20,253 bases of DNA from contig CAZRTO010000022.1 in NCBI GenBank assembly GCA_964603025.1, forward strand, positions 1 through 20,253. Direction: 5' to 3'. The notes below the pieces were generated by a model. It was given only the letters and a program-made list of their open reading frames with translations. It had not been told where the DNA came from and did not search any database. Below, one piece after another: positions 13,909-20,253 of this stretch. A program made the translations under genes and the position numbers. The DNA comes from CALFCX01 sp964603025. GTDB lineage: Bacteria > Margulisbacteria > WOR-1 > JAKLHX01. How positions within the stretch are numbered: the first letter of the stretch is position 1; each line of letters opens with the position of its first letter.

Positions 13909-14036
13909 GCCTGCTGCCCGAAGACGCCGCGGAAGGCGATATTGTTTCTTTTTCCATTATCACCAAAAGGAATAAGACCGCCAGGGCAAAACAGGAAGTG
14001 GCGGGGATGATTGAGAAGTTGAAGAAGGACGTTTGA
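13909..14036 (+). CDS. DUF3006-like protein, C-terminal fragment
   Basis: After the gap, 41 codons are open from 13911 to a TGA at 14034-14036. The peptide starts LLPEDAAEGDIVSFSI and ends in a basic, amphipathic helix (ARAKQEVAGMIEKLKKDV). The 'LLPEDAxEGD' turn followed by a charged C-terminal helix matches the small DUF3006 proteins, usually about 70-90 residues, whose N-terminal part reads like 'xGxIDRxEGDxAVVE'. That part would be inside the gap. Function is unknown; such genes often sit beside ComEC-like metallo-beta-lactamase genes, which could also be hidden in the gap. The frame differs from that of rodA across the Ns, but this means nothing as the gap length is arbitrary. Confidence 0.55.
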
Positions 14037-14062
14037 CAAGAGCCTTTGATTGACGATAGAAT
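14033..14062 (+). promoter_or_regulatory. Sigma70-type promoter of the polysaccharide export operon
   Basis: TTGACA (14033-14038, consensus -35, overlapping the stop codon of the preceding gene) and TAGAAT (14057-14062, one mismatch to the -10 consensus) are 18 bases apart. Predicted transcription start is near 14069, giving a leader of about 26 bases before the wzm ATG at 14095. The leader has no clear Shine-Dalgarno. Confidence 0.55.
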
Positions 14063-14077
14063 GTTCAATAATTGAAC
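14063..14077. promoter_or_regulatory. Operator-like palindrome at the wzm transcription start
   Basis: GTTCAATAATTGAAC is a perfect 15-bp palindrome (7-bp arms around one A), directly after the -10 hexamer and centred on the predicted start of transcription (about 14069-14070). Placement is ideal for a dimeric repressor. No regulator gene is visible nearby. Confidence 0.4.
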
Positions 14078-14094
14078 GGTCGACGTCTTATATT

Positions 14095-14928
14095 ATGAAA
14101 AACCCTGAAAAGACAGAACTTATTATCGAGCCGGGGCGGGGGATCAAGAACTACTGGCGCGATCTCTGGCGATATAGGGAATTATTCTACTTTCTCTCGT
14201 GGCGTGACATCCTGGTCAGGTATAAGCAGACGGCCATCGGTATCGCGTGGAGCGTGCTTAGGCCTCTTTTGACCATGATAGTTTTTACGGTGATCTTCGG
14301 GCGTATCGCCAAACTGCCTTCGGGCGAGGCCCCTTACGCGGTAATGGTGTTCGCCGCGATGCTCCCGTGGCAGTTCTTCTCCAACGCGATGTCGGAGAGC
14401 AGCAATTCACTCCTTGCCAACAGCAACATGCTCACCAAAGTCTATTTTCCGCGGCTGATAATGCCGTCCAGTGCGGTGATAGTCAGTCTGGTGGACTTTG
14501 TCATATCTTTCGGGCTTCTTTTGATATTGATGCTGTTCTATCTTTTTGCCCCGAGCGCAAGAATGATCACACTGCCTTTTTTTCTGGGCCTGGCGCTTGT
14601 CACTGCACTTGGAACGGGCTTTTGGCTGTCCGCGCTTAATGTTAAATACCGCGATTTCAGGTATATCATCCCTTTTATTGTACAGTTCGGACTGTATGTT
14701 TCTCCGGTGGGTTTTAGTTCCAGCGTGATCCCGCAGCAATGGAGGCTGCTCTATTCATTGAACCCCATGGTGGGCGTGATCGACGGTTTCCGCTGGGCGA
14801 TACTCCGGGGAGACTCGCTTATATACTGGCCCGGTTTCTATCTGTCATGCCTTATCTCGGTTTTGCTGTTCATCACAGGTATTTGGTATTTCAGGAAAAT
14901 GGAAAGGCAGTTCGCGGATATAATTTGA
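14095..14928 (+). CDS. wzm: O-antigen/polysaccharide ABC transporter permease (Wzm-type)
   Basis: Membrane subunit of an ABC-2 type exporter that moves a finished, lipid-linked polysaccharide across the inner membrane. 277 residues with the cytoplasmic N-terminal gate region 'WRDLWRYRELFYFLSWRDILVRYKQTAIGIAWSVLRPLL' pattern (21-59), typical of Wzm/TagG/KpsM-like permeases, followed by about six membrane segments and ending in 'YFRKMERQFADII', the usual C-terminus. The start was placed at ATG 14095 (MKNPEKTELIIEPGRG); a TTG at 14050 in the same frame is upstream of the predicted transcription start. The stop overlaps the wzt ATG (TGATG), so the two subunits are translationally coupled. It heads the polysaccharide operon under its own promoter. 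Confidence 0.93.
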   Translation: MKNPEKTELIIEPGRGIKNYWRDLWRYRELFYFLSWRDILVRYKQTAIGIAWSVLRPLLTMIVFTVIFGRIAKLPSGEAPYAVMVFAAMLPWQFFSNAMSESSNSLLANSNMLTKVYFPRLIMPSSAVIVSLVDFVISFGLLLILMLFYLFAPSARMITLPFFLGLALVTALGTGFWLSALNVKYRDFRYIIPFIVQFGLYVSPVGFSSSVIPQQWRLLYSLNPMVGVIDGFRWAILRGDSLIYWPGFYLSCLISVLLFITGIWYFRKMERQFADII

Positions 14929-16214
14929 TGAGCGATCCTATAATACGTATAGAAAATATCGGCAAAAAATACCGTATAGCCCATGCGCAGCAGGGTGTGG
15001 GACGCTATGTAGCTATGCGCGATGTCATCGCAGACCTTTCCGGAAGACTTATTCGCAGAGTTGCTCATCCGTTCTCTCAAAGGCCCGGTCCCGGACCATC
15101 TCAGGAAGATTTTTGGGCGCTGAAGGGAGTGACTTTTGATATAAACAGGGGCGACCGTATCGGAATAATTGGCCGCAACGGCGCGGGCAAGTCCACCCTG
15201 CTTAAGATACTAAGCCGCATCACCGAACCTACGGAGGGGCGCGTAACGATGCGCGGCCGCGTTGCCTCGCTGCTTGAGGTGGGGACCGGTTTCCATCCCG
15301 AGCTCACCGGCAGGGAGAACATATATCTCAACGGCGCGATACTTGGTATGAGCAGGCGTGAGATCGACCGCAAGTTCGATGAGATAGTGGATTTTGCGGG
15401 TGTTGAGAAGTTCCTCGAAGTGCCGGTCAAGAGGTTCTCTTCAGGTATGTACGTCCGGCTCGCTTTTGCGGTGGCCGCGCATCTTGAATCGGAGATACTC
15501 CTTGTAGACGAGGTCCTGGCGGTCGGGGATTCCGAGTTCCAGAAAAAATGCCTGGGCAAGATGGACGATATTTCCAAGAACAGCGGAAAAACGGTGCTGT
15601 TCGTTAGCCATAATATGGGTGCATTGTCCTCTCTGTGCAACCGAGGCGTGGTCTTGAAGGACGGAGGGATGTATTTTAATGGTACCGCTGAGGAGAGTAT
15701 TGCCTCATATCTGTCATTGTTGCAGGGCTGCGGGGCTGACAAGGACCTGTCAAAGGTTAAAAGACCGGTCATATACAGTGACGATGCCCGGATAGTCGGT
15801 TTTGATCTGCGTAACGAGACAACAGAAAAGGGCGTGCTGAACGGTGACAGACCGTGCAGAGCGGAGATACTGTTCGAAGTTCTCAAGGACGATATCAGTG
15901 TCGGGGCTGAATTCCTGATATCTGACGGGATCCAGAGGATGTGTTTGTTCCATTCGGATATTAATGACGGGCTGGTTCCGGTATTTAAAAAAGGCCTGCA
16001 TAAACTGGTGTGCCATATTGACAGCCTGCCGCTCTACTCGGGAACATATTACGTGTCGGTCACTCTATCCAGACCGGGCATCCCGATAGACCATATCGAC
16101 AATGCCGTTTCCGTGGATGTTATGCTGCCTCATCGAGAAACGAGTATGTATGATCTGAAAAAGGTGCCGGGCTCAGCCAATTTTTATATAAAACACCGAT
16201 GGGGTGTGGAATAG
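14928..16214 (+). CDS. wzt: O-antigen/polysaccharide ABC transporter ATPase with C-terminal glycan-binding domain (Wzt-type)
   Basis: ATPase partner of Wzm, 428 residues. The nucleotide-binding domain (1 to about 260) has Walker A GRNGAGKST (82-90), the Wzt-type 'EVGTGFHPELTGRENIYLNG' (117-136), the degenerate signature 'RFSSGMYVRLAF' (169-180), Walker B 'ILLVDEVLAVGD' (190-201) and 'FVSHNMGAL'. It is followed by about 160 residues of beta-rich sequence (about 270-428: 'DARIVGFDLRN', 'AEILFEV', 'YSGTYYVSVTLS', 'DNAVSVDV'), which fits the Wzt C-terminal domain. In E. coli O8/O9a-type systems that domain recognises the modified, non-reducing end of the finished chain. The start was set at ATG 14928 (TGATG with the wzm stop) because 'MSDPIIRIENIGKKY' is a normal N-terminus. 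The long N-terminal linker with many Arg and Pro (about 36-60) is usual for Wzt/TagH. Confidence 0.94.
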   Translation: MSDPIIRIENIGKKYRIAHAQQGVGRYVAMRDVIADLSGRLIRRVAHPFSQRPGPGPSQEDFWALKGVTFDINRGDRIGIIGRNGAGKSTLLKILSRITEPTEGRVTMRGRVASLLEVGTGFHPELTGRENIYLNGAILGMSRREIDRKFDEIVDFAGVEKFLEVPVKRFSSGMYVRLAFAVAAHLESEILLVDEVLAVGDSEFQKKCLGKMDDISKNSGKTVLFVSHNMGALSSLCNRGVVLKDGGMYFNGTAEESIASYLSLLQGCGADKDLSKVKRPVIYSDDARIVGFDLRNETTEKGVLNGDRPCRAEILFEVLKDDISVGAEFLISDGIQRMCLFHSDINDGLVPVFKKGLHKLVCHIDSLPLYSGTYYVSVTLSRPGIPIDHIDNAVSVDVMLPHRETSMYDLKKVPGSANFYIKHRWGVE

Positions 16215-16939
16215 TGCGGATATCTGAGCTGCTCCTTAAATACATGACCGATAAGAACCTGGGAGCCGTCGAGCCCGGCAGAGGGCATTTGTACGGAACT
16301 GCTTACGATGAGATACTGTCCGGTTTTGACAGGGATGCGCGCCTGCATCTGCTTGAGATCGGAGTGCAGAAAGGCGGGAGCCTGCTTGCCTGGAAGGAGT
16401 ATTTCGTCAACGCCGAGGTGTCCGGTGTGGATATAGTGGATGTCAGGGCAAAGGAGTACGTTTCAGACAAGGTCACTTTTGTTCTTTCCGATATCAAACA
16501 TCCCCGTCTCAAGGAAAGGTTCCAGGAAAAAGGGCTGGACATAATAATAGATGACGGGAGCCATTATATAGAGGACGTGCTGTTCGTGGTCACAAACTAT
16601 CTCGATGTGCTAAGTACAGGAGGGGTGCTGGTCGTGGAGGATGTCCAGCTTCCGGCCATATGGGGCCTGCATATCCTGAAACAACTGATAGCCAGCAAAG
16701 GCGGCTGTTTTGAACTGTCGTACAAGGATATGAGGAGAAAGGGGCTTTTTGACGATTTTCTGTTCGTCATACGCAAAAGAAACGCGGGCATTTTCGGGCG
16801 GTCCTTTTTGTTGTTGAAGAATATCGGCCTGGTGTTTGTTCTGTCCGCAAAAGACCTTCTCTTTCCGCGAGCCCATAAGAGCGTAGCGGAACGCGGCATA
16901 GTTGTTAAAAAGATAGGCGGATTTTTTGGAGTCAAATAA
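16214..16939 (+). CDS. Class I SAM-dependent methyltransferase (sugar O-methyltransferase-like)
   Basis: 241 residues. The N-terminus 'YMTDKNLGAVEPGRGHLYGTAYDEIL' is a variant of the 'YGTDKx...HxYxxxYxxxF' lead typical of MycE-like and related sugar methyltransferases. The SAM site is 'LLEIGVQKGGS' (46-56) with 'GVDI' (71-74); 'IIDDGSHYIEDV' (111-122) probably carries the metal or catalytic residues, followed by 'GGVLVVEDVQ'. The C-terminal ~60 residues are hydrophobic and basic (FLLLKNIGLVFVLSAKDLLF) and may touch the membrane. The start chosen is GTG 16214, overlapping the wzt stop by one base (TAGTG); ATG 16199 would add five residues. The next gene starts within its stop (TAATG). Its place just after wzt suggests that it methylates the polysaccharide, perhaps its chain end; this is inference. 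Confidence 0.82.
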   Translation: MRISELLLKYMTDKNLGAVEPGRGHLYGTAYDEILSGFDRDARLHLLEIGVQKGGSLLAWKEYFVNAEVSGVDIVDVRAKEYVSDKVTFVLSDIKHPRLKERFQEKGLDIIIDDGSHYIEDVLFVVTNYLDVLSTGGVLVVEDVQLPAIWGLHILKQLIASKGGCFELSYKDMRRKGLFDDFLFVIRKRNAGIFGRSFLLLKNIGLVFVLSAKDLLFPRAHKSVAERGIVVKKIGGFFGVK

Positions 16940-17637
16940 TGCTTGAGCTTTCAAACGTTACATTGGTCACGATGACCTCGACCGGAATATATTCCGCGTT
17001 AAAGGCGTTGTTGTACAGTTCAAGGGGAATAAAGTTCGCAAGAGTGCTGTTCATTTCGCATAAAAAACCGTTGTTTTTGCCGGGTAAAGTTGATTTCCAA
17101 AGCACCTCGCCCATAAGAGGGCTTGATGAATATTCTTACAGGACGATCTTTGAACTCCCCAAATACATAGATACGGAGTTCGCGATGCTGATCCATGCGG
17201 ACGGATTTGTCGTGAATCCGGCTTCATGGAGAGCTGAATTCCTGGACTATGACTATATCGGGGCGCCTTTTGCTTTGCCAAAAGACGATTTTTCTTATAG
17301 GGATGCTTTTGGGAATATTGTTCGGGTGGGCAACGGCGGGGTGTCGCTAAGGAGCAAGAGGCTCATGGGCCTTGCTGTCAAGCTGGAGCTGCCCTGGGAG
17401 CCCTTTCACGGCCATTTCAACGAGGACGGCTTCATTTGCTGCAAGAACAGGCATGTTTATGAGAATAACGGGATGAAATTTGCGCCGCTTGAGGTGGCGA
17501 AGTATTTTTCACATGAAAGAATGATCCCGGAGATAGAAGGGGTCAGGCCGTTCGCTTTTCATAAATGGGACGGCTCCAACCGCGGGTATCCAAAGTTCAA
17601 TAACCTGCCCCTGCTTTTCGGCGGAGCGCGCGGATGA
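16939..17637 (+). CDS. DUF5672-type protein, probable glycosyltransferase
   Basis: 232 residues matching the DUF5672 pattern found in polysaccharide loci: 'VTLVTMTSTGIYSALKAL' at the N-terminus, 'DEYSYRTIFELPKYIDTEFAMLIHADGFVVNP' (63-94) where 'HADG' takes the place of the metal-binding DxD, 'DYDYIGAPF' (103-111), 'RVGNGGVSLRSKRLM' (129-143), 'NEDGFIC' (161-167) and the closing 'VRPFAFHKWDG' (202-212). These motifs resemble a GT-A fold enzyme that uses a nucleotide sugar; the enzyme activity of the family is not well defined. It is coupled on both sides (TAATG before, ATGA after), so it belongs to the same transcript as wzm-wzt. A soluble, cytoplasmic location is expected as no membrane segment or signal peptide is seen. 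Confidence 0.78.
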   Translation: MLELSNVTLVTMTSTGIYSALKALLYSSRGIKFARVLFISHKKPLFLPGKVDFQSTSPIRGLDEYSYRTIFELPKYIDTEFAMLIHADGFVVNPASWRAEFLDYDYIGAPFALPKDDFSYRDAFGNIVRVGNGGVSLRSKRLMGLAVKLELPWEPFHGHFNEDGFICCKNRHVYENNGMKFAPLEVAKYFSHERMIPEIEGVRPFAFHKWDGSNRGYPKFNNLPLLFGGARG

Positions 17638-18479
17638 TATACGATTGCTTTCAGTTCTTCAATGAGCTTGACCTTCTGGCGCTCAGATTGAACGTGCTGG
17701 ATCCGGTCGTTGACCGGTTTGTGATCAGCGAATCCACAGTGACGTTTTCCGGGCGCCCAAAACCTCTGTACTATGCCGAGAACAAGGCCCTTTTTAAGAA
17801 GTTCGAGAACAAGATAATACATAATGTGGTCGCCGACACGCCCGACACAGATCCTTTTTCGAGGGACAGCTACCAGAAAAATGCAGTGGCCGGAGGGCTC
17901 AAGGACTGCGTTTCGGGAGATGTCATAATATTCAGCGATCTTGACGAGATACCGGATCCCGAAAAGATAAAAGCATCTCTGGCACGATTTGACAGCGGCA
18001 AAATATATCATTTTGCTCAGAGATTGTTCTATTTTTACCTCAATCTGGAAGAAGTGTCCGGCAGCCTTCTGTCCTTTACAGGGGAATTTGATGGTGTCCG
18101 GCGGAAAAAATGGCTCGGCTCTAAGATGTTCGATTATTCCATGTTAAAGAGCCGTACGATAGAGTCGACCCGCTTTCCGGAGGCGAAAGCTGTCGGGGCA
18201 AGAGTGGATGACGGAGGATGGCATTTTAGTTATGTGGGCGGAGACAGCAAGGACGCGGGTATCGCTGAAAGAGTGAGGAGCAAAATAATATCCGCCGCCC
18301 ATCAGGAATATAACAATGAAAAGATCCTCAGCGCTGTCGACAGGCGGATCGCGGAAAAAAAGGATGTTTTCGGTAGAAGATCAAAATTTAAAGCTGTTCC
18401 CATAGATGAATCTTTCCCTAAATACCTGGCGGACAACCTGTCCGAATACCGGCATTTGATAATCCCGGACAAGAAATGA
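17634..18479 (+). CDS. GT17-family glycosyltransferase (beta-1,4-N-acetylglucosaminyltransferase-like)
   Basis: 281 residues with the GT17 layout known from the eukaryotic bisecting GlcNAc-transferase (MGAT3) and its bacterial relatives: 'MIYDCFQFFNELDLLALRLNVL' (1-22), 'DRFVISESTVTFSGRPKPLYY' (27-47), 'DPFSRDSYQKNAVAGGL' (73-89), the metal-binding 'IIFSDLDEIPDP' (98-109), and the C-terminal 'WHFSYVGG' (about 200-207). No transmembrane anchor is present, so it should act in the cytoplasm on the growing glycan. Donor and acceptor cannot be deduced. Start ATG shares ATGA with the preceding stop. The next gene begins 15 bases after its stop. Confidence 0.87.
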   Translation: MIYDCFQFFNELDLLALRLNVLDPVVDRFVISESTVTFSGRPKPLYYAENKALFKKFENKIIHNVVADTPDTDPFSRDSYQKNAVAGGLKDCVSGDVIIFSDLDEIPDPEKIKASLARFDSGKIYHFAQRLFYFYLNLEEVSGSLLSFTGEFDGVRRKKWLGSKMFDYSMLKSRTIESTRFPEAKAVGARVDDGGWHFSYVGGDSKDAGIAERVRSKIISAAHQEYNNEKILSAVDRRIAEKKDVFGRRSKFKAVPIDESFPKYLADNLSEYRHLIIPDKK

Positions 18480-18494
18480 AAGACGCTAAGAACT

Positions 18495-19511
18495 ATGATC
18501 AGGTTTATAAGGGGCATATTAGGGCGGTTCTTTAGGGTGTTGGCAGTGAAAAAGGCCGCCAACCGCTTATCAAAGTCTTGGGTCCATACCGCATCAAAAC
18601 AACGCGGCTCAAAAAAAGTCGTCATCTGGGGGCACAAGCTCCACACCCATACTCATTCATATATCCACAGCTCCTATTTCAGGGCCTTTGGGGCTCTTGG
18701 ATATGATACATACTGGTTCGATGACCGTGATGATATTTCAGGGTTTGATTTTCGTGATTGTATCTTTTTGACCGAAGCCCAGGTTGACGGTAAGATCCCT
18801 CTGGACAGTTCCTCTTTTTATGTGCTTCATCACTGCGATACCGGCAAATATAGCGAAGCCGGGTGCAGGCATATCAATCTTTGCAATTATGTGCATGACT
18901 GCCGCCTTGGCAGGTCGTTCAACTATGCCGGGGCGCCGCTCAAGGAAATGACCTATTATTCGTACTACGATGAAAAGAACCGGGCCCTGTATCAGCCATG
19001 GGGAACCGACCTTCTTCCGTCGGAAATACCCGGATCCCCGCTGGTTTACGATGAAAAAAGAAAGAATATCTATTATATTGGGACCAAAACTCCCGAGAAC
19101 GCGCTTCTTATAGAGGAATTCGCAAAGGCATGCGCGGATAACCGGAAAAAATTAGAGCTAAAAAAGTTCGTTTCCGACAGGGAAGGCCGGAACCTGATAG
19201 AAAGATCATATATATATCCGGACATCAGGGACGCCCATCACGTGGCAGTCGGATATATGCCATGCAGGATCTTTAAGAATATAAGTTACGGAGCGGTCCC
19301 GGCTACCAACTCTGTCTTTGTGAGGGATTTTTTTCCGGGCGCAGTCCTGCCTTATTCGGCTGACGCTTACGGACTATTCAGGGCCAACGAGGCGTATGTG
19401 TCCGATGCCGCCAATCTGGGATCTGCCAGATGGCTGATGGAAGAGGTCAGAGCCCATCATACTTATATAACGCGGGCCGGGACCATATTGTATATAATGG
19501 GGGCATTATGA
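18495..19511 (+). CDS. Uncharacterised GT-B-like protein of polysaccharide locus
   Basis: 338 residues that I cannot assign to a named family. After a basic N-terminus (IRFIRGILGRFFRV, possibly membrane-associated) comes 'KKVVIWGHKLHTHTHSYIHSSYFRAFGALGYDTYWFDD' (40-77), a Rossmann-like first strand and helix with five histidines within 12 residues (47, 50, 52, 54, 58). The middle has 'FYVLHHCDTGKY' (108-119) and 'CNYVHDC' (130-136). The last third has 'NIYYIGTKTPENALLIEEFAKAC' and 'GYMPCRIFKNISYGAVPATNSVFVRDFFP' (253-281), which looks like the nucleotide-sugar side of a GT-B glycosyltransferase. Given its position between GT17 and a GT11-like gene (ATGA overlap), a glycosyltransferase role is the best guess, at low certainty. 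The start ATG has a weak Shine-Dalgarno. Confidence 0.7.
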   Translation: MIRFIRGILGRFFRVLAVKKAANRLSKSWVHTASKQRGSKKVVIWGHKLHTHTHSYIHSSYFRAFGALGYDTYWFDDRDDISGFDFRDCIFLTEAQVDGKIPLDSSSFYVLHHCDTGKYSEAGCRHINLCNYVHDCRLGRSFNYAGAPLKEMTYYSYYDEKNRALYQPWGTDLLPSEIPGSPLVYDEKRKNIYYIGTKTPENALLIEEFAKACADNRKKLELKKFVSDREGRNLIERSYIYPDIRDAHHVAVGYMPCRIFKNISYGAVPATNSVFVRDFFPGAVLPYSADAYGLFRANEAYVSDAANLGSARWLMEEVRAHHTYITRAGTILYIMGAL

Positions 19512-20253
19512 TAGGTACCGAGTTCTTCAGGGGGCAGGGTTTTGGCAACCAGCTTTTTTGTTATGTTACGGCAAGATGCGTTGCCGAGGACGGCGGCCAT
19601 GTATTTGCGACCGCCGGACAGGAGCATTTCGGCGCGCCCAGGTGGAACAAAAAAGGCGCGTATTTTATGGAAATTGATCTTGGTGCATGCGCAAAAAAAG
19701 CAGATTTTTCCGCTGTGTACGAGGAAGCGCAGGAACGCCTGTTTTTGGAAACCTCCGAACACGACAAGATGCATGGCTGCGATGTGAGGGGATATGATGA
19801 GAATCTGCCGCGCATTCCCGACGGCACGCTGATTCTGGGGAATATGCAGTCCGAACGCTATTTTGCCCACCGCAGGGGAGATATCAAAGAGTGGCTTAAG
19901 GTCAGGCCGGAGTATGATTCTATGGAGCTTAGCTCGGATGATCTATGTGTGATAAATATGAGAGGCGGTGAATATGCCGGTCTAAAGGAATTATTCCTGG
20001 AAAGGGATTATTGGTTGAAAGGCATGGATAACATGAAGAAGATAAATCCCGGCATGCGTTTTGTCGTGGTCACCGATGATCTCAAGACCGCCAGGAAGGT
20101 TTTGCCGGAGATTCCCGCGCGCCACGGCGACCTTGCGGCGGATTATGTTTCGATCAAGAACGCGCGGTACCTGCTGCTTTCAAACTCTTCATTCGCGTTC
20201 TTTCCGGCCTTTACGAGCGATACGGTAAAATATATTATCGCGCCCAAATACTG
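19508..20253 (+). CDS. GT11-like (alpha-1,2-fucosyltransferase-type) glycosyltransferase, 3' partial
   Basis: The frame is open from the ATG at 19508 (ATGA overlap with the previous stop) to the end of the window, giving 248 residues without a stop. It shows 'FFRGQGFGNQLFCYVTAR' (6-23), the GFGNQLF motif of GT11; 'LILGNMQSERYFAHRRGDIKEWL' (108-130), as in 'QSEKYF'; 'CVINMRGGEY' (147-156) at the place of the GT11 HxRRGDY motif; 'RFVVVTDD' (184-191); and 'YVSIKNARYLLLSNSSFAFFPA' (213-234), the final GT11 motif where SNSSFSWW is usual. The enzyme likely adds fucose or another deoxysugar to the exported glycan. The RGGEY variant and Phe-Phe in place of Trp-Trp suggest a separate branch whose donor may differ from GDP-fucose. 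Few residues should be missing at the C-terminus. Confidence 0.82.
   Translation, partial: MIGTEFFRGQGFGNQLFCYVTARCVAEDGGHVFATAGQEHFGAPRWNKKGAYFMEIDLGACAKKADFSAVYEEAQERLFLETSEHDKMHGCDVRGYDENLPRIPDGTLILGNMQSERYFAHRRGDIKEWLKVRPEYDSMELSSDDLCVINMRGGEYAGLKELFLERDYWLKGMDNMKKINPGMRFVVVTDDLKTARKVLPEIPARHGDLAADYVSIKNARYLLLSNSSFAFFPAFTSDTVKYIIAPKY

Noticed and set aside
13809..14010. Apparent continuation of the rodA frame across the N run to 14010
   Set aside because: The 100 N are a placeholder, so the frame across them has no meaning. The sequence after the gap in that frame (rich in Pro, Arg and Lys) has no SEDS features, while another frame gives a sensible DUF3006-like end.
16199..16213. ATG start for the methyltransferase at 16199
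   Set aside because: It would add only MGCGI inside the wzt end; the GTG at 16214 overlaps the wzt stop by one base, as at the other junctions of this operon. Kept as an alternative.
18476..18535. 19-codon frame starting with ATGA at the GT17 stop (MKDAKNYDQVYKG...)
   Set aside because: It has the start-stop overlap typical of this operon, but it ends after 19 codons inside the next gene and matches nothing I know. It could be a remnant or a coupling leader; too short to call.
1..20253. CRISPR array, tRNA/rRNA genes, prophage or restriction/defence genes
   Set aside because: No regularly spaced direct repeats, no tRNA-like cloverleaf with a T-arm GTTCGA-type motif in the gaps, and no recognisable phage or defence proteins were seen. 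All intergenic gaps are below 150 bases, apart from the N run.

Overview
The window reads as a piece of a draft genome, probably an assembled metagenome scaffold, because it holds a run of exactly 100 N at 13809-13908. The gene set (PBP1A, RodA, FtsEX, a membrane-anchored SurA/PpiC-type foldase, and a Wzm/Wzt O-antigen exporter) points to a Gram-negative-type bacterium. GC is moderately high and codon use is rich in ATA (Ile) and AGG (Arg). Palindromic repeats of the types 'GTCATTGCGA...' and 'GCGGGTTT-AAACCCGC' are present. Together these suggest an uncultured lineage such as Omnitrophota or a relative; this placement is inference, not proof.

Region 1 (1-4960, + strand): the 3' end of a secreted jelly-roll/MAM-like surface protein, then glyA, ftsE, ftsX and a PpiC foldase with a TPR tail. 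glyA, ftsE and ftsX overlap end to start, so they look like one operon. An extended -10 promoter lies before glyA. Region 2 (4961-5080): a nested palindromic element between convergent genes. Region 3 (5081-8534, - strand): a two-gene operon, pbp1A then a phosphohexomutase. Region 4 (8587-13808, + strand): aroQ, an M24 metallopeptidase, ispD, two half-size TauE/SafE (TSUP) membrane genes, trpE and rodA, mostly tightly packed. The divergent promoters in the 52-bp gap between pbp1A and aroQ both sit so close to the start codons that both mRNAs are predicted to be leaderless. Region 5: the N gap truncates rodA and a DUF3006-type gene. Region 6 (14033-20253, + strand): a promoter with an operator-like palindrome, then a tightly coupled surface-polysaccharide operon: wzm, wzt with a C-terminal glycan-binding domain, a methyltransferase, a DUF5672 protein, a GT17 glycosyltransferase, an unrecognised GT-B-like protein and a GT11-like fucosyltransferase that runs off the window.

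Functionally the window combines cell-wall synthesis and division (FtsEX, PBP1A, RodA), sugar-phosphate and precursor metabolism (phosphohexomutase, IspD, AroQ, TrpE, GlyA) and polysaccharide assembly and export. No phage, CRISPR, toxin or clearly new defence system was seen. The most unusual items are a palindromic repeat inserted in frame into the M24 peptidase, with a second copy about 400 bp downstream; the split TSUP transporter pair, whose first member has no standard start codon at a sensible place; the leaderless divergent promoters; and the palindrome on the start site of the polysaccharide operon.
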